A stretch of DNA of 64,000 nt from Komagataeibacter xylinus (lineage in GTDB: Bacteria; Pseudomonadota; Alphaproteobacteria; Acetobacterales; Acetobacteraceae): the NCBI RefSeq assembly GCF_009834365.1, contig NZ_CP041348.1:1364501-1428500 (forward strand), read 5' to 3'. The translations under genes were made by a program, and so were the position numbers. Shown here one piece after another: positions 1 through 9,233 of the stretch; the stretch's first letter is position 1; each line of letters opens with the position of its first letter. The notes under the pieces were generated by a model. The model had not been told where the DNA came from and did no database searches. It worked only from the letters and a program-made list of their open reading frames with translations.

Positions 1-1058
1 CCGGGCAGGATGGGCAGCGGGGCGTCGTGGCCTGCGGGTTCGGCCATCCATGCCGCCGTCGCTGCATCTCCGCCCGAGGGCAGGAAGCGCCCAGGGTGCA
101 GGATCCAGCTGGTCATGTCCGCTGTCACCTTCTCGCCCGCCAGCCCGCGTGTCAGCAGGTGGTAGCCGTTGGGTATGTAATCCAGCCGCGTGCCCGCTGG
201 CATGTGCCGCCACGCCCGCGCCATGGCGGCAGCGGGCACGATCTGGTCGCACCCGCCATACACCACCAGCACGGAGCCATGCATATGGGTGCTGGCATGG
301 GCGGCCTGGTGCATGAGGTCGGTCAGTCCGGCGAGCGCGGTGGTGGATGTGTCACGCAGGGTCAGCGGGTCGTAATACAGGCGGGCAAGGGCCAGCTGGT
401 CGTCGGCTGCGGTCACGTGCACGGGCAGTTCGCGCCCGCTCAGCCGCCAGCGCGGGGCCATGGCGGCCATGAGGTGGGTGGTCAGGCGCGCGCCTGCGTC
501 CAGATCCCACAATGCCGGGGCCAGCAGGATCGTGCCCGCCACCGGCGGCGCGTCAGGCTGGGCTGCCATTACGGCGGCCAGTGCGCCGCCCATGCTCTCG
601 CCCATGATGTAAAGCGGCACGCCGGGGTGTTCGCGGCCAAGGATGGTGGCCAGAGTGCTGGCCGTGCGGCGCAGCATGTCCATGCCCACCCAGCCACCGC
701 GTGCCTGTGTCTGGCCAAAGCCGGGCAGGTCGGGGGCCACCACGCTCAGCCCCGCGGCGTTGAGCGCGGGTGCCGGGCGCTCCCACGCATCGCGGCTGTC
801 ATTGAAGCCATGTAGCGCCAGAATCACCGCGCGTTCCGGCCCATGTGCGGGCCAGATGCGCAACGGCACAGCACCCACGCCTGCAATATTTACCACGCGG
901 TCAGCGGGCACGAGGCGGGCCAGTTCGGCATGCCGCGCGGGTGGTACGGGGGCAGGGGCCTCGCGCGTGGCGCAGGCGGTCAACATCACAAAAAGCGCTG
1001 GATAAAGCAGGCGTGACAGGCGAATGTTTGAAAGCACGGCAATCCTGCGTATCATCAT
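1..1058 (-). CDS. Alpha/beta-hydrolase lipoprotein (3' end beyond window)
   Basis: The reverse strand encodes an alpha/beta-hydrolase anchored as a lipoprotein. The N-terminus has a basic, hydrophobic signal ending in a lipobox (LTAC), so export and lipidation are expected. The core shows LHGFNDS, the nucleophile elbow GESMGG (Ser nucleophile), and a C-terminal part containing NGYHLL where the catalytic His would lie. This order resembles monoacylglycerol-lipase or lysophospholipase-like hydrolases, but the substrate cannot be read. Two adjacent ATG codons (1058 and 1055) are possible starts. The gene is divergent from the zinc-finger gene and polA, and its 3' end is cut off by the window. 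Confidence 0.85.
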   Translation of the reverse strand, partial: MMIRRIAVLSNIRLSRLLYPALFVMLTACATREAPAPVPPARHAELARLVPADRVVNIAGVGAVPLRIWPAHGPERAVILALHGFNDSRDAWERPAPALNAAGLSVVAPDLPGFGQTQARGGWVGMDMLRRTASTLATILGREHPGVPLYIMGESMGGALAAVMAAQPDAPPVAGTILLAPALWDLDAGARLTTHLMAAMAPRWRLSGRELPVHVTAADDQLALARLYYDPLTLRDTSTTALAGLTDLMHQAAHASTHMHGSVLVVYGGCDQIVPAAAMARAWRHMPAGTRLDYIPNGYHLLTRGLAGEKVTADMTSWILHPGRFLPSGGDAATAAWMAEPAGHDAPLPILP

Positions 1059-1131
1059 GGGCCAGCGCATGGCTCACCCATCGGGCGCGCCATGCAAATC
1101 CAAGCCGGACAACAACCCGAGGCCGATCAGA

Positions 1132-1347
1132 ATGCAAGCCCTGTCCCACGATCCCGCACCGCACCCCCGCCTGGGCACGATTGAAACCATCGTGGTCGAT
1201 TCGCGCACCCTGTCCTGTGATGGCGGTCTCGGCGCGCTTGGTCATCCGCGCGTGTTCCTGCGCATCGGCCATCACCAGACCTTCTGCCCCTACTGCTCCC
1301 GCCTGTTCGTGCTCAACCCCGATGCACCGGCGGGTGACGCGCACTGA
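1132..1347 (+). CDS. Small zinc-finger (zf-CHCC type) protein
   Basis: A 71-residue protein ending just before polA. Its core has a Cys near SCDGG, then GHPRVFLRI and FCPYCSRLF, which fits the short CHCC zinc-finger family found near respiratory and housekeeping genes in Alphaproteobacteria and related to the mitochondrial complex I subunit NDUFS6. One zinc ion is expected from Cys, His, Cys and Cys. The start at 1132 gives the usual family length. An upstream in-frame ATG at 1057 would overlap the divergent hydrolase gene and add a poorly conserved tail. Only 14 bases separate its stop from the polA start, so co-transcription with polA is likely. Confidence 0.75.
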   Translation: MQALSHDPAPHPRLGTIETIVVDSRTLSCDGGLGALGHPRVFLRIGHHQTFCPYCSRLFVLNPDAPAGDAH

Positions 1348-1361
1348 CAGCCTCTACATCC

Positions 1362-4130
1362 ATGTCCAGCGACACGCCGCTTCACCTGATTCTTGTGGAT
1401 GGCTCGGGGTATATCTTCCGCGCCTTCCACGCCCTGCCGCCCATGACCAGCCCCGATGGCACGCCCGTCAACGCGGTCTATGGTTTTACGAATATGCTGT
1501 CGCGGCTCCTGCGCGAACATGCCGGCACCCACCTTGCGGTCATATTCGATGCAGGCCGCCATACCTTCCGCAATGACCTGTATGGCGAATACAAGGCCCA
1601 CCGTCCCGAACCACCCGAGGAACTGCGCCCGCAGTTCAGCCTCGTGCGTGATGCCACGGCAGCCTTTGGTGTGCCGGCCATCGAGCAGGCCGGCTGGGAA
1701 GCCGATGACCTGATCGCCGCCTACGCCCGCAAGGCCACCGATGCGGGCGGGCAGTGCACCATCTATTCATCCGACAAGGATCTGATGCAGCTCATCCGCC
1801 CTGGCGTGATGATGATGGACCCGATCAGGAACCGGCCGATCGGACCGAAGGAAGTCGAAGCAAAATTTGGCGTGACCCCGGACCGGGTGGCGCAGGTGCA
1901 GGCCCTGATCGGTGACCCGGTGGACAACGTGCCCGGCGTGCCCGGAATCGGCCCCAAGACCGCATCGGCCCTGATGGCGGAATATGGCTCGCTCGATGCC
2001 ATCCTCGCAGGTGCGGAGAGCATGAAAGCCTCCAAGCGTCGCGAGAACCTGCTGGCCCATGCCGACATGGCCCGCCTGTCCTACAAGCTCGTCACGCTGT
2101 GCGAGGACGCACCCTGCCCCGAACCGCTGGCTGATCTGGGCTGCTGCGACGTGGACATGGAGCGGCTGGGCGCATGGCTGTCGGATATGGGGTTTTCATC
2201 GCTGTTGCAGCGCATGGGGCTCAAGGCAAAGCCGCGTCCGCGCATTTCGGCGCATGACACGCTGGCGGCGGCCCCGGTGGCCGAACGCCCGCCCTTCCCG
2301 CCCGAGCCTTATGGCCCGTACATCACCGTAACCGACCCCGAGGCGTTGCGGGAATGGGTCAGCGAGGCCCGCACCAGCGGCGTGTGTGCGGTGGATACGG
2401 AAACCGACGGACTTGACCCGCTCACCGCGCCCTTGGTCGGCATCTCGCTTGCGCCACGCTGCGGGCGGGCGTGCTACATTCCGCTAGGCCATCAGGTGGA
2501 CCTGATGGACAGCGCGGGTGCGCCCCAGATGAAGGTGAAAACCGCGCTGGAAATTCTTGAGCCACTGTTTGCCGACCCGTCGGTGCTCAAGGTGTTCCAG
2601 AACGCCAAGTTCGACCTGCTGGTGCTGACACAGGCGCGCAGCGTGCAGCCGACCCCGATCGATGACACCATGCTGATCTCGTACGCGCAGTCAGCAGGCC
2701 AGCATGGGCAGGGCATGGATGAGCTTTCGCGCCTCACCCTCGATCACACGCCTATTCCCTACGATGAAGTGACCGGCACGGGCCGCAAGCGGGTCGTGTT
2801 CTCGCAGGTGGCGATTGACCGCGCCACGCCGTATGCGGCGGAAGATGCGGATGTGACCCTGCGCCTGTGGCAGGTGCTCAGACCCCAGCTGCGCACGAAT
2901 AAGGCTCTGGCGCTATATGAGGAGATGGAGCGCCCGCTGGTGCCCATTCTGGCCGATATGGAGCGGGCGGGCATCAGGGTTGATGCCGATGACCTGCGCG
3001 CCATGTCGACCGAGTTCGCAGGCCGCATGGACGTGATCGAGGCCGAGATTCACAAGCTGGCCGGGCGTGACTTCAATGTCGGCTCCCCCAAGCAACTGGG
3101 CGAGATCCTGTTTGACGAGATGGGCCTGCCCGGTGGCAAGCGCACCAAGGCGGGCGCATGGGGCACGGATTCGGCCGTGTTGCAGGATCTCGCCGACCAG
3201 GGCCACGACCTGCCCGCGCGCATTCTGGCCTGGCGGCAGTTGGCCAAGCTCAAGAGCACTTATGCCGACGCGCTGCTCAACCAGATCAACCCCGCCACCG
3301 GGCGCGTGCACACCTCGTTCCAGATGGCGGTCACGACAACGGGCCGCCTGTCATCGAACGACCCCAACCTGCAGAACATCCCCATCCGCACGGAGGAAGG
3401 CGGGCGCATCCGCCGCGCCTTTGTGGCGGAACCGGGTCATGTGCTGGTCTCGGCGGATTATTCACAGATCGAGTTGCGGCTTCTGGCTGACGTTGCGGAT
3501 ATTCCCGCACTGCGTGAGGCATTCGAACTGCGGCAGGATATCCATGCCCGCACGGCTTCCGAAGTGTTCGGCATCCCGCTTGAGGGCATGGACCCGCTCA
3601 CGCGCAGGCGCGCCAAGGCCATCAATTTCGGTATCATCTACGGCATCAGCGCTTTCGGGCTGAGCCGCCAGCTGGGCATCTCCCCCGGTGAGGCACGGGG
3701 GTATATCGACGCCTACTTCGCCCGCTATCCCGGCATCCGTGACTACATGGAGCGGGTGAAGGCGGAGGCGCGCAGGAACGGCTATGTCACCACGCCCTTT
3801 GGCCGTCGCTGCTTTGTGCCGGGCATTGCCGAGAAGAGTGCCGTGCGCCGCAACTATGCCGAGCGGCAGGCCATCAACGCGCCGTTGCAGGGGGGGGCTG
3901 CCGACATCATCAAACGCGCCATGGTGCGAATTCCTGCTGCCCTGTCCGATGCAGGGCTTGACGGACGCATGCTCCTTCAGGTCCATGACGAACTTGTGTT
4001 CGAGGTGCGCAAGGATGATGCCGATCGTCTGGCAGCCCTCGTCAAACAGGTCATGGAATCCGCGGCGGCCCTGTCTGTGCCCCTGGTCGTGGAAACCGGG
4101 ACCGGAACGAACTGGGCGGATGCACATTGA
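1362..4130 (+). CDS. polA: DNA polymerase I
   Basis: A full-length 922-residue family A polymerase used in Okazaki-fragment processing and repair. The N-terminal 5'-3' exonuclease domain starts around LVDGSGYIFRAFHAL and includes EADDLIA and the helix-hairpin-helix GVPGIGPKTA. The middle 3'-5' exonuclease domain keeps its acidic residues (VDTETDG, NAKFDLL, YAAEDADVT), so proofreading should be active, unlike in Taq-type enzymes. The polymerase domain shows DYSQIELR (motif A), the O-helix around RRRAKAINFGIIYG, and QVHDELVFE (motif C). It ends two bases before the SCO-like gene, suggesting an operon with it. Confidence 0.97.
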   Translation: MSSDTPLHLILVDGSGYIFRAFHALPPMTSPDGTPVNAVYGFTNMLSRLLREHAGTHLAVIFDAGRHTFRNDLYGEYKAHRPEPPEELRPQFSLVRDATAAFGVPAIEQAGWEADDLIAAYARKATDAGGQCTIYSSDKDLMQLIRPGVMMMDPIRNRPIGPKEVEAKFGVTPDRVAQVQALIGDPVDNVPGVPGIGPKTASALMAEYGSLDAILAGAESMKASKRRENLLAHADMARLSYKLVTLCEDAPCPEPLADLGCCDVDMERLGAWLSDMGFSSLLQRMGLKAKPRPRISAHDTLAAAPVAERPPFPPEPYGPYITVTDPEALREWVSEARTSGVCAVDTETDGLDPLTAPLVGISLAPRCGRACYIPLGHQVDLMDSAGAPQMKVKTALEILEPLFADPSVLKVFQNAKFDLLVLTQARSVQPTPIDDTMLISYAQSAGQHGQGMDELSRLTLDHTPIPYDEVTGTGRKRVVFSQVAIDRATPYAAEDADVTLRLWQVLRPQLRTNKALALYEEMERPLVPILADMERAGIRVDADDLRAMSTEFAGRMDVIEAEIHKLAGRDFNVGSPKQLGEILFDEMGLPGGKRTKAGAWGTDSAVLQDLADQGHDLPARILAWRQLAKLKSTYADALLNQINPATGRVHTSFQMAVTTTGRLSSNDPNLQNIPIRTEEGGRIRRAFVAEPGHVLVSADYSQIELRLLADVADIPALREAFELRQDIHARTASEVFGIPLEGMDPLTRRRAKAINFGIIYGISAFGLSRQLGISPGEARGYIDAYFARYPGIRDYMERVKAEARRNGYVTTPFGRRCFVPGIAEKSAVRRNYAERQAINAPLQGGAADIIKRAMVRIPAALSDAGLDGRMLLQVHDELVFEVRKDDADRLAALVKQVMESAAALSVPLVVETGTGTNWADAH

Positions 4131-4132
4131 TA

Positions 4133-4759
4133 ATGCGAAATGAACGGGACCGGTTTTTCGTACTGGTCGGGTTTGCCATACTGGTGGTCTCCTCCATCGC
4201 GGGGTATTTCGGCTACCGTTATTCCGATAGCGCGCCCGTGCCGCTGACCACCTATGGCAACCCCGTTGGCGGGTCGTTCAGGCTGATCAACGGGGCAGAT
4301 GGCTCGGTGCTCGATACCGACTTCCGGGGCCGGTGGATGCTGATCTATTTTGGCGATACCCACTGCCCCGATGATGTATGCGGCGCCACCGTAAAAGCCA
4401 TGGCCGAGGGCGTGGAAGCACTGGGCCACGACCGCGCGCGCCTTGCGGTGCCCATTTTCATCACGCTCGACCCCATGCGCGATAACTCCGACGTGCTGCG
4501 CACCTATGCCCTGCGCTATGGCTCGCATGTGACGGTCATGACCGGCTCGCCCAAGATGATCCAGGCCGTGGCCAGGGAGTATCATGCCCCTTATGTGCGG
4601 CGTGATGGCGCCAATGGGGATTACAGCATGGAGCCTGCCAGCCAGATCGTGATCATGTCGCCCACCGGGCGCTATGAGGGCAGCCTGCCCGCCACCGCCA
4701 CGGCAGCCGACATCACGGCCCGCATGACGGAACTCATGTCGCCCCCGGCGCATAACTGA
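4133..4759 (+). CDS. SCO1/SenC-like thioredoxin-fold protein with altered metal site
   Basis: A 208-residue membrane-anchored protein with one N-terminal helix (about residues 8-24) and a periplasmic thioredoxin-like domain resembling SCO copper chaperones for cytochrome oxidase. Two key features differ from canonical SCO. The cysteines are spaced as CX4C (C78 and C83 in CPDDVC) rather than CX3C. The conserved His ligand, normally found in a DH(S/T) context, is absent: the corresponding segment near residues 164-176 reads DYSMEPASQIVI. Copper binding may therefore be lost, and a thiol-redox role is possible. A TTG at 4127 is an alternative start, but ATG 4133 lies right after the polA stop and is preferred. 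Confidence 0.8.
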   Translation: MRNERDRFFVLVGFAILVVSSIAGYFGYRYSDSAPVPLTTYGNPVGGSFRLINGADGSVLDTDFRGRWMLIYFGDTHCPDDVCGATVKAMAEGVEALGHDRARLAVPIFITLDPMRDNSDVLRTYALRYGSHVTVMTGSPKMIQAVAREYHAPYVRRDGANGDYSMEPASQIVIMSPTGRYEGSLPATATAADITARMTELMSPPAHN

Positions 4760-4776
4760 ACCGGGCGGGCCAGCGC

Positions 4777-6462
4777 ATGCGGGCATTGTGGCACCGGCTG
4801 GGCATCATGGCGCTCATGCTTGGCGGCCTGCACGCGCTGCCTGCCGCAGGCTCTGCACAAGGCACGCAGGGCAGCCCCCATCGCGGCGGCACCCTGCGGC
4901 TGACGGCGGCAAGTGCCTCTGGCACGCTCGACCCGCAGATCAGCTACACCAGCCAGTACATGCAGCTTGCCGCCGTTATTTATGACGGGCTGCTCACCTA
5001 CCCCAAGCTGGAGGGGGCAGCAGGCAACCAGGTAGTGCCTGACCTTGCCGAGGCCATGCCCGAGCAGCGTGATGGCGGGCGCACATGGGTGTTCACCCTG
5101 CGGCAGGGCATCCGCTTTTCAGATGGTGCGCCGGTTACGGTAGAGGATGTGGCCGCCTCGCTGCGGCGCATCTTCAAGGTGGGCACGCCCACGGCAGGCT
5201 CGTTTTACGGCACTATAGTGGGGGCGGATGCCTGCCTGCGCGATGGCGCGCACTGCACGCTGCAAGGTGGCGTGGAGACCGAACCCGCTACCCGCCGCAT
5301 CACCATCAACCTGACCGAGCCGGATTCCGAATTCCCGCAAAAGCTGGCTTTTGGGCACGCTTCCATCCTGCCGGCTGCCACGCCCGCGCATGATCTGGGC
5401 AATGTGGCAGCCCCCGGCACGGGGCCATACCATATCGTATCCTCCGACCCCGAGCGCGGGCTGGTGCTGGAGCGCAACCCGTATTTTCATGAATGGAGCG
5501 AGGCGGCCCAGCCCGATGGGTATGTGGACCGCATCGTTTATGATTTCGGCCTGTCGGAAGAAGATGCGGTCACCGCCGTCGAGCGCGGGCAGTATGACTG
5601 GATGGCGGGGCTCAAGCCGCTTGACCGGCTGGGCGAGATCGGCAGCCGTTACACGGCGCAGGTGCATGTCTCCCCGCTTTATGGCCTGATCTTCCTGCCG
5701 ATGAACGTCAACATCCCGCCCTTTGACCAGCTCAAGGCGCGCGAGGCCGTAAACTACGCGCTTGACCGGCGCGCCATGACCATTCTGTACGGCGGGTCGG
5801 GCGTTGCTACCCCGCTGTGCCGCATGGTGCCCCCGGGCCTGCTGCCCGGCGATGGTGCCTGCGCCTGGACGCGCGGCGCCGACCCTGACCACCCGCTAAC
5901 GCCCTGGGCGCACCCGGACCTGCAACGTGCCCGCGCACTCGTGCATGAAAGCGGCACGGAGGGCATGGACGTGACCCTGATCGTGCCTGCCACCGCCATG
6001 TATGTGAGCATGGGCACCTATCTGCGCGACATGCTTGAGGCGATCGGCTACCACGCGCGCCTGCATCCGCTCTCGCCTGCCCTGGAGGGCAATTACGCCG
6101 CCAACACCATCAACCATGTGCAGATCAGCCTGTTGGGGTGGTATGCGGATTACGCCTCGCCCTCCAACTTTCTTGATACGCTTTTCGGCTGCGAGAACTT
6201 CCACCCCGGTTCCGACAGTTCCATCAACATGTCCGGCCTGTGCGACCCGGTGATGCAGGCGCTCGTGGCGCGTATCCGCAGTGAGGCCGACCCGCAGGCA
6301 GCCCTGGCACTGTGGGGGCAGGTCGATGACCGTATCACCCGCCTGGCACCCGCAGCCCCCATGATCAGCACGCGGTATGTCGATCTCGTCTCGCCCCGGC
6401 TGGGCCATTATTTTGTGACCAGCCTGTATCACATGGCGTTTTCACGCGTGTGGGTGCAGTAA
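4777..6462 (+). CDS. ABC transporter substrate-binding protein, family 5 (peptide/nickel type)
   Basis: A 561-residue exported protein with a signal peptide of about 27 residues (cleavage near AGSAQG). The mature part follows the family 5 solute-binding layout: RGGTLRL, LDPQISY, VIYDGLL, VPDLAEAMPE, IRFSDGAPVTVEDVAASLRR, GTGPYHI and LVLERNPYF, and it extends to the end without truncation. These proteins deliver oligopeptides, glutathione, nickel or opines to an ABC permease. No permease or ATPase gene follows, so the partner must lie elsewhere. It starts 17 bases after the SCO-like gene and may share its transcript. A palindromic repeat follows its stop. Confidence 0.88.
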   Translation: MRALWHRLGIMALMLGGLHALPAAGSAQGTQGSPHRGGTLRLTAASASGTLDPQISYTSQYMQLAAVIYDGLLTYPKLEGAAGNQVVPDLAEAMPEQRDGGRTWVFTLRQGIRFSDGAPVTVEDVAASLRRIFKVGTPTAGSFYGTIVGADACLRDGAHCTLQGGVETEPATRRITINLTEPDSEFPQKLAFGHASILPAATPAHDLGNVAAPGTGPYHIVSSDPERGLVLERNPYFHEWSEAAQPDGYVDRIVYDFGLSEEDAVTAVERGQYDWMAGLKPLDRLGEIGSRYTAQVHVSPLYGLIFLPMNVNIPPFDQLKAREAVNYALDRRAMTILYGGSGVATPLCRMVPPGLLPGDGACAWTRGADPDHPLTPWAHPDLQRARALVHESGTEGMDVTLIVPATAMYVSMGTYLRDMLEAIGYHARLHPLSPALEGNYAANTINHVQISLLGWYADYASPSNFLDTLFGCENFHPGSDSSINMSGLCDPVMQALVARIRSEADPQAALALWGQVDDRITRLAPAAPMISTRYVDLVSPRLGHYFVTSLYHMAFSRVWVQ

Positions 6463-6472
6463 TCAAAGCAAT

Positions 6473-6550
6473 AAAGTTTTCGGGTGCCGCATTTTTTCAA
6501 AAAGGCTGCGTTATTCTGAAGCTTTTGAAAAAAAGCTTTACCAAAAACTT
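6473..6550 (+). repeat. Dispersed intergenic palindrome, copy 1
   Basis: This element begins AAAGTTTTCGGGTGCCGC and ends CTTTACCAAAAACTT. The two ends are complementary and enclose two potential inner hairpins, an imperfect GC-rich one and an AAGCTTTT one. It lies between convergent genes and may help terminate the substrate-binding protein transcript. Better-preserved copies are at 17086, 23267 and 38097. Confidence 0.75.
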
Positions 6551-6592
6551 CTTGTTGTTCCGGGATGCGGAACGGGTGATCGTCCTCAAACA

Positions 6593-6619
6593 CAAAACCC
6601 CGCCGGATAACCGGCGGGG
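6593..6619 (-). terminator. Rho-independent terminator of the DUF2501 gene
   Basis: A perfect 9-bp GC-rich stem (CCCCGCCGG with CCGGCGGGG, 4-base loop) lies about 30 bases past the stop of the leftward DUF2501 gene. Read on the minus strand it is followed by TTTTGTG, giving a short U-tract. Confidence 0.8.
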
Positions 6620-6648
6620 CCTGTAAACGGGGTATCAGACCACGTTGA

Positions 6649-7098
6649 TCAGAGCATGGACTTCGCGCGGGCTTCCACCTTGGCGCAGGCCTGCTTGCGG
6701 ATGTCGGTCGAGGCATCCTCGAGCGAGATGGGAGCCTTGCCACCCACCTTCAGCAGGCCGGTCGAGCCATCGGCATAGGACATGTTGCCCTTCTGGTTGG
6801 ACGGCACGTCGTTGGTCTTCTTGTTGAAGGCAGCCAGAACCGGCCATGCTTCGGATGCAGTCAGGTAGTTGGACTGGATGCAGTAGTTCATGATGCCGCC
6901 CAGATCAGCGGGCTTGGCGGAGGCAACGGCGGAGTACACCGTATCGGCCGAAAGCGAACCCGGCTTGATCTGCTCGACCTGGTTGGCAACGCCTGCACCC
7001 GTGGGCGGCGAGACTTCAGCGGCATGGGCCGCAAGCGGTGCTGCGGCCAGCAGGGTTGCAAAGGCACTGGCGGACAGGACGCGACCGAACGACACCAT
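6649..7098 (-). CDS. DUF2501 domain exported protein (YjjA-like)
   Basis: A 149-residue protein with a clear signal peptide (cleavage near AAHAAE). The body has the DUF2501 pattern: a GIMNYCIQSNYL segment followed by a glycine-containing C-terminal region ending in a Lys/Arg-rich tail. The family includes E. coli YjjA and has no established biochemical role. The start at 7098 has AAGGAA eight bases upstream on the minus strand, and upstream in-frame ATG codons would spoil the signal peptide. A strong terminator follows. It faces the substrate-binding gene across a repeat and diverges from the ABC exporter gene. Confidence 0.72.
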   Translation of the reverse strand: MVSFGRVLSASAFATLLAAAPLAAHAAEVSPPTGAGVANQVEQIKPGSLSADTVYSAVASAKPADLGGIMNYCIQSNYLTASEAWPVLAAFNKKTNDVPSNQKGNMSYADGSTGLLKVGGKAPISLEDASTDIRKQACAKVEARAKSML

Positions 7099-7469
7099 TT
7101 CATTATTCCTTGCACTGTTCATCAGGCGGGCACGGCAGGTGCCCACTCAATTGTGAATCTATGTGTCAGGCATAACACGATGCGCGTGCGCCACACCCCT
7201 GCGGCGGATATGTCAGGCATTCGTCTTTTCGATATATGGTGCCCTTGTCATGCGCTTTGTGCGCCATAAACCCCTGTTGTCAGCCGGTATTGCCTGCCAG
7301 TTGCCTGGCGCGGGCAAATGGCGCGCACGGTCAATAAGTTGTGATAACGCTTAATGCCCCCGGCTTTTTTCGCGCAAAACGGGCGTGTGCCGCAATCATG
7401 ATTGAGTCCGCCCCCACTTCGTGGGAATGCTGTGGGTTCCTGTTTCTCACCCCACTGCACGGGATCAAC

Positions 7470-9233
7470 ATGCAGCATTTGCGCCTTCTTCTGAAAGATG
7501 TCTGGTACCTGACCCGCCCCTATTTCGTGTCGGAGGACAGGAAATGGGCCTGGGGCCTGCTCGTGGCCGTTCTGGTGCTGACCTTCTCCATCGTGGGGAT
7601 GGACCTGCTCCAGTCCTTCTCGCGCAATGTGTATTACACGGCGCTGCAGCAGCGTGATGCCACCACCTTCCTGCGCGGGCTGTTCTGGTATGTGCATAAT
7701 GATAGCGGGTACGTGCCTGGCTTCTTCATCATCACCATTCCGGCCATCCTGTTCAGTGTCTATGCAACCTACCTGCAGCAGATGCTCGGCCTGCGCTGGC
7801 GGCGGTGGCTGACCGCGCGCATGACGCGGCAGTGGATGGAGCACCAGACCTATTTCCGCATCGCCATCACCACATCGGGCCTTGAGGCCGGGGCCGACAA
7901 CCCCGATCAGCGCATACAGGAGGACCTGAACAGCTTTGTGACCGATACGCTGACACAGTTCATCAACCTGCTGTCCAATATCGTGACGCTGTTCAGCTAT
8001 GTCGGGCTTCTGTGGGTGTTGTCCGGGCCGCTGGAAATATGGGGCATGTCCATACCGGGCTACTTCTTCTGGGCGGCGCTGATCTATTCCGTGGTGGCGA
8101 CGTGGGTGACGCATCTGGCGGGACACAAACTGGCGGGGCTGCAGTTCTTCCAGCAGCGCGCCGAGGCCGATTTCCGCTACAGCCTCGTTCATGTGCGCAA
8201 CAATGCCGAAGGCATCGCGCTCTATCGGGGCGAGGCAGAGGAACAGGCCGGACTCGACCGCTCCTTCGCCTCCGTTTACGGCAATTTTCTTTCCATCATG
8301 CGCCGCACCAAATGGCTGGGCCTGCTCACCACGGGACTGGATGTGGTGTCGGGCAATTTTGCGCTGCTGATCGGCTCGATCCGCTACTTCGCGGGCAAGA
8401 TGAGCTTCGGCACGCTCATGCAGTTGGTCATGGCGTTCTCACGCGTGCAGGGGGCACTGGGCTGGCTGTCCAACTCCTATGCCGCGCTGACCACATGGCA
8501 TGCGGAGGTGGCGCGTCTGGCCACCTTCCAGCGCGTGATGGACCGCGCGCAGGCCATGAAAAGCGAGATCAGCCTCATTGCCGCCCCCGCCAGCGCCGAC
8601 CTGCAGGTCAGCGGGCTGGACGTGTTCCGCCCCGATGGCACGGCGCTGCTCAGGGATGTGAACTTTACGCTGGCACATGGGCAGATGACAGTGGTGACCG
8701 GCCCCTCGGGCACCGGCAAGTCCACGCTGTTCCGCGTTCTGGCGGGCATCTGGCCGTTTGCCAAAGGCACGATTACACGCCCCGACATGCCCATGATGTT
8801 CGTGCCCCAGCGCCCCTACATGCCGACCGGCACGCTGCACCGGGCCGTGGCCTATCCGGCGGACGGCACGGCGTATTCCGCAACGCAGGTGGCCGAGGCG
8901 CTGAAGCAGGTCGGTCTTGGCGCGCTGGTGCCGCGTATTGAAAATGAGGAGCCTTGGGGGCAGATCCTCTCGCCCGGCGAACTCCAGCGCCTGGCCTTTG
9001 CGCGCATTGTGCTGGCGCAGCCGGGCTGGGTGTTTCTCGATGAATCGACCTCGAACCTTGATGCTGCGTCCGAGGCCGCCCTTTACGCCCTGCTGGCCCG
9101 GACCTGTCCGGGCATGACGGTGGTGTCGATCACGCACCGGCAGTCGGTGGTGGGGATGCATGAAAATGCCATTGACCTCACTCCCTTTGCCGTGGGCGCA
9201 ACTGCCGTGGTCAGTGCGGACGCATCGCCCTGA
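7470..9233 (+). CDS. ABC transporter permease-ATPase fusion (SbmA/BacA/YddA type)
   Basis: A half-transporter of 588 residues with an N-terminal membrane domain of about six helices and a C-terminal nucleotide-binding domain. The membrane part begins LLKDVWYLTRPYF and includes LRWRRWLTARM and NPDQRIQEDL, typical of the SbmA/BacA-like peptide transporter group and of E. coli YddA. The ATPase has Walker A GPSGTGKST (about residue 411), signature LSPGELQRL (about 500) and Walker B VFLDEST (about 522). It probably works as a homodimer. An upstream ATG at 7341 is in frame but adds an unrelated tail. The 3' end overlaps the convergent zinc-binding protein gene by 23 bases. Confidence 0.87.
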   Translation: MQHLRLLLKDVWYLTRPYFVSEDRKWAWGLLVAVLVLTFSIVGMDLLQSFSRNVYYTALQQRDATTFLRGLFWYVHNDSGYVPGFFIITIPAILFSVYATYLQQMLGLRWRRWLTARMTRQWMEHQTYFRIAITTSGLEAGADNPDQRIQEDLNSFVTDTLTQFINLLSNIVTLFSYVGLLWVLSGPLEIWGMSIPGYFFWAALIYSVVATWVTHLAGHKLAGLQFFQQRAEADFRYSLVHVRNNAEGIALYRGEAEEQAGLDRSFASVYGNFLSIMRRTKWLGLLTTGLDVVSGNFALLIGSIRYFAGKMSFGTLMQLVMAFSRVQGALGWLSNSYAALTTWHAEVARLATFQRVMDRAQAMKSEISLIAAPASADLQVSGLDVFRPDGTALLRDVNFTLAHGQMTVVTGPSGTGKSTLFRVLAGIWPFAKGTITRPDMPMMFVPQRPYMPTGTLHRAVAYPADGTAYSATQVAEALKQVGLGALVPRIENEEPWGQILSPGELQRLAFARIVLAQPGWVFLDESTSNLDAASEAALYALLARTCPGMTVVSITHRQSVVGMHENAIDLTPFAVGATAVVSADASP

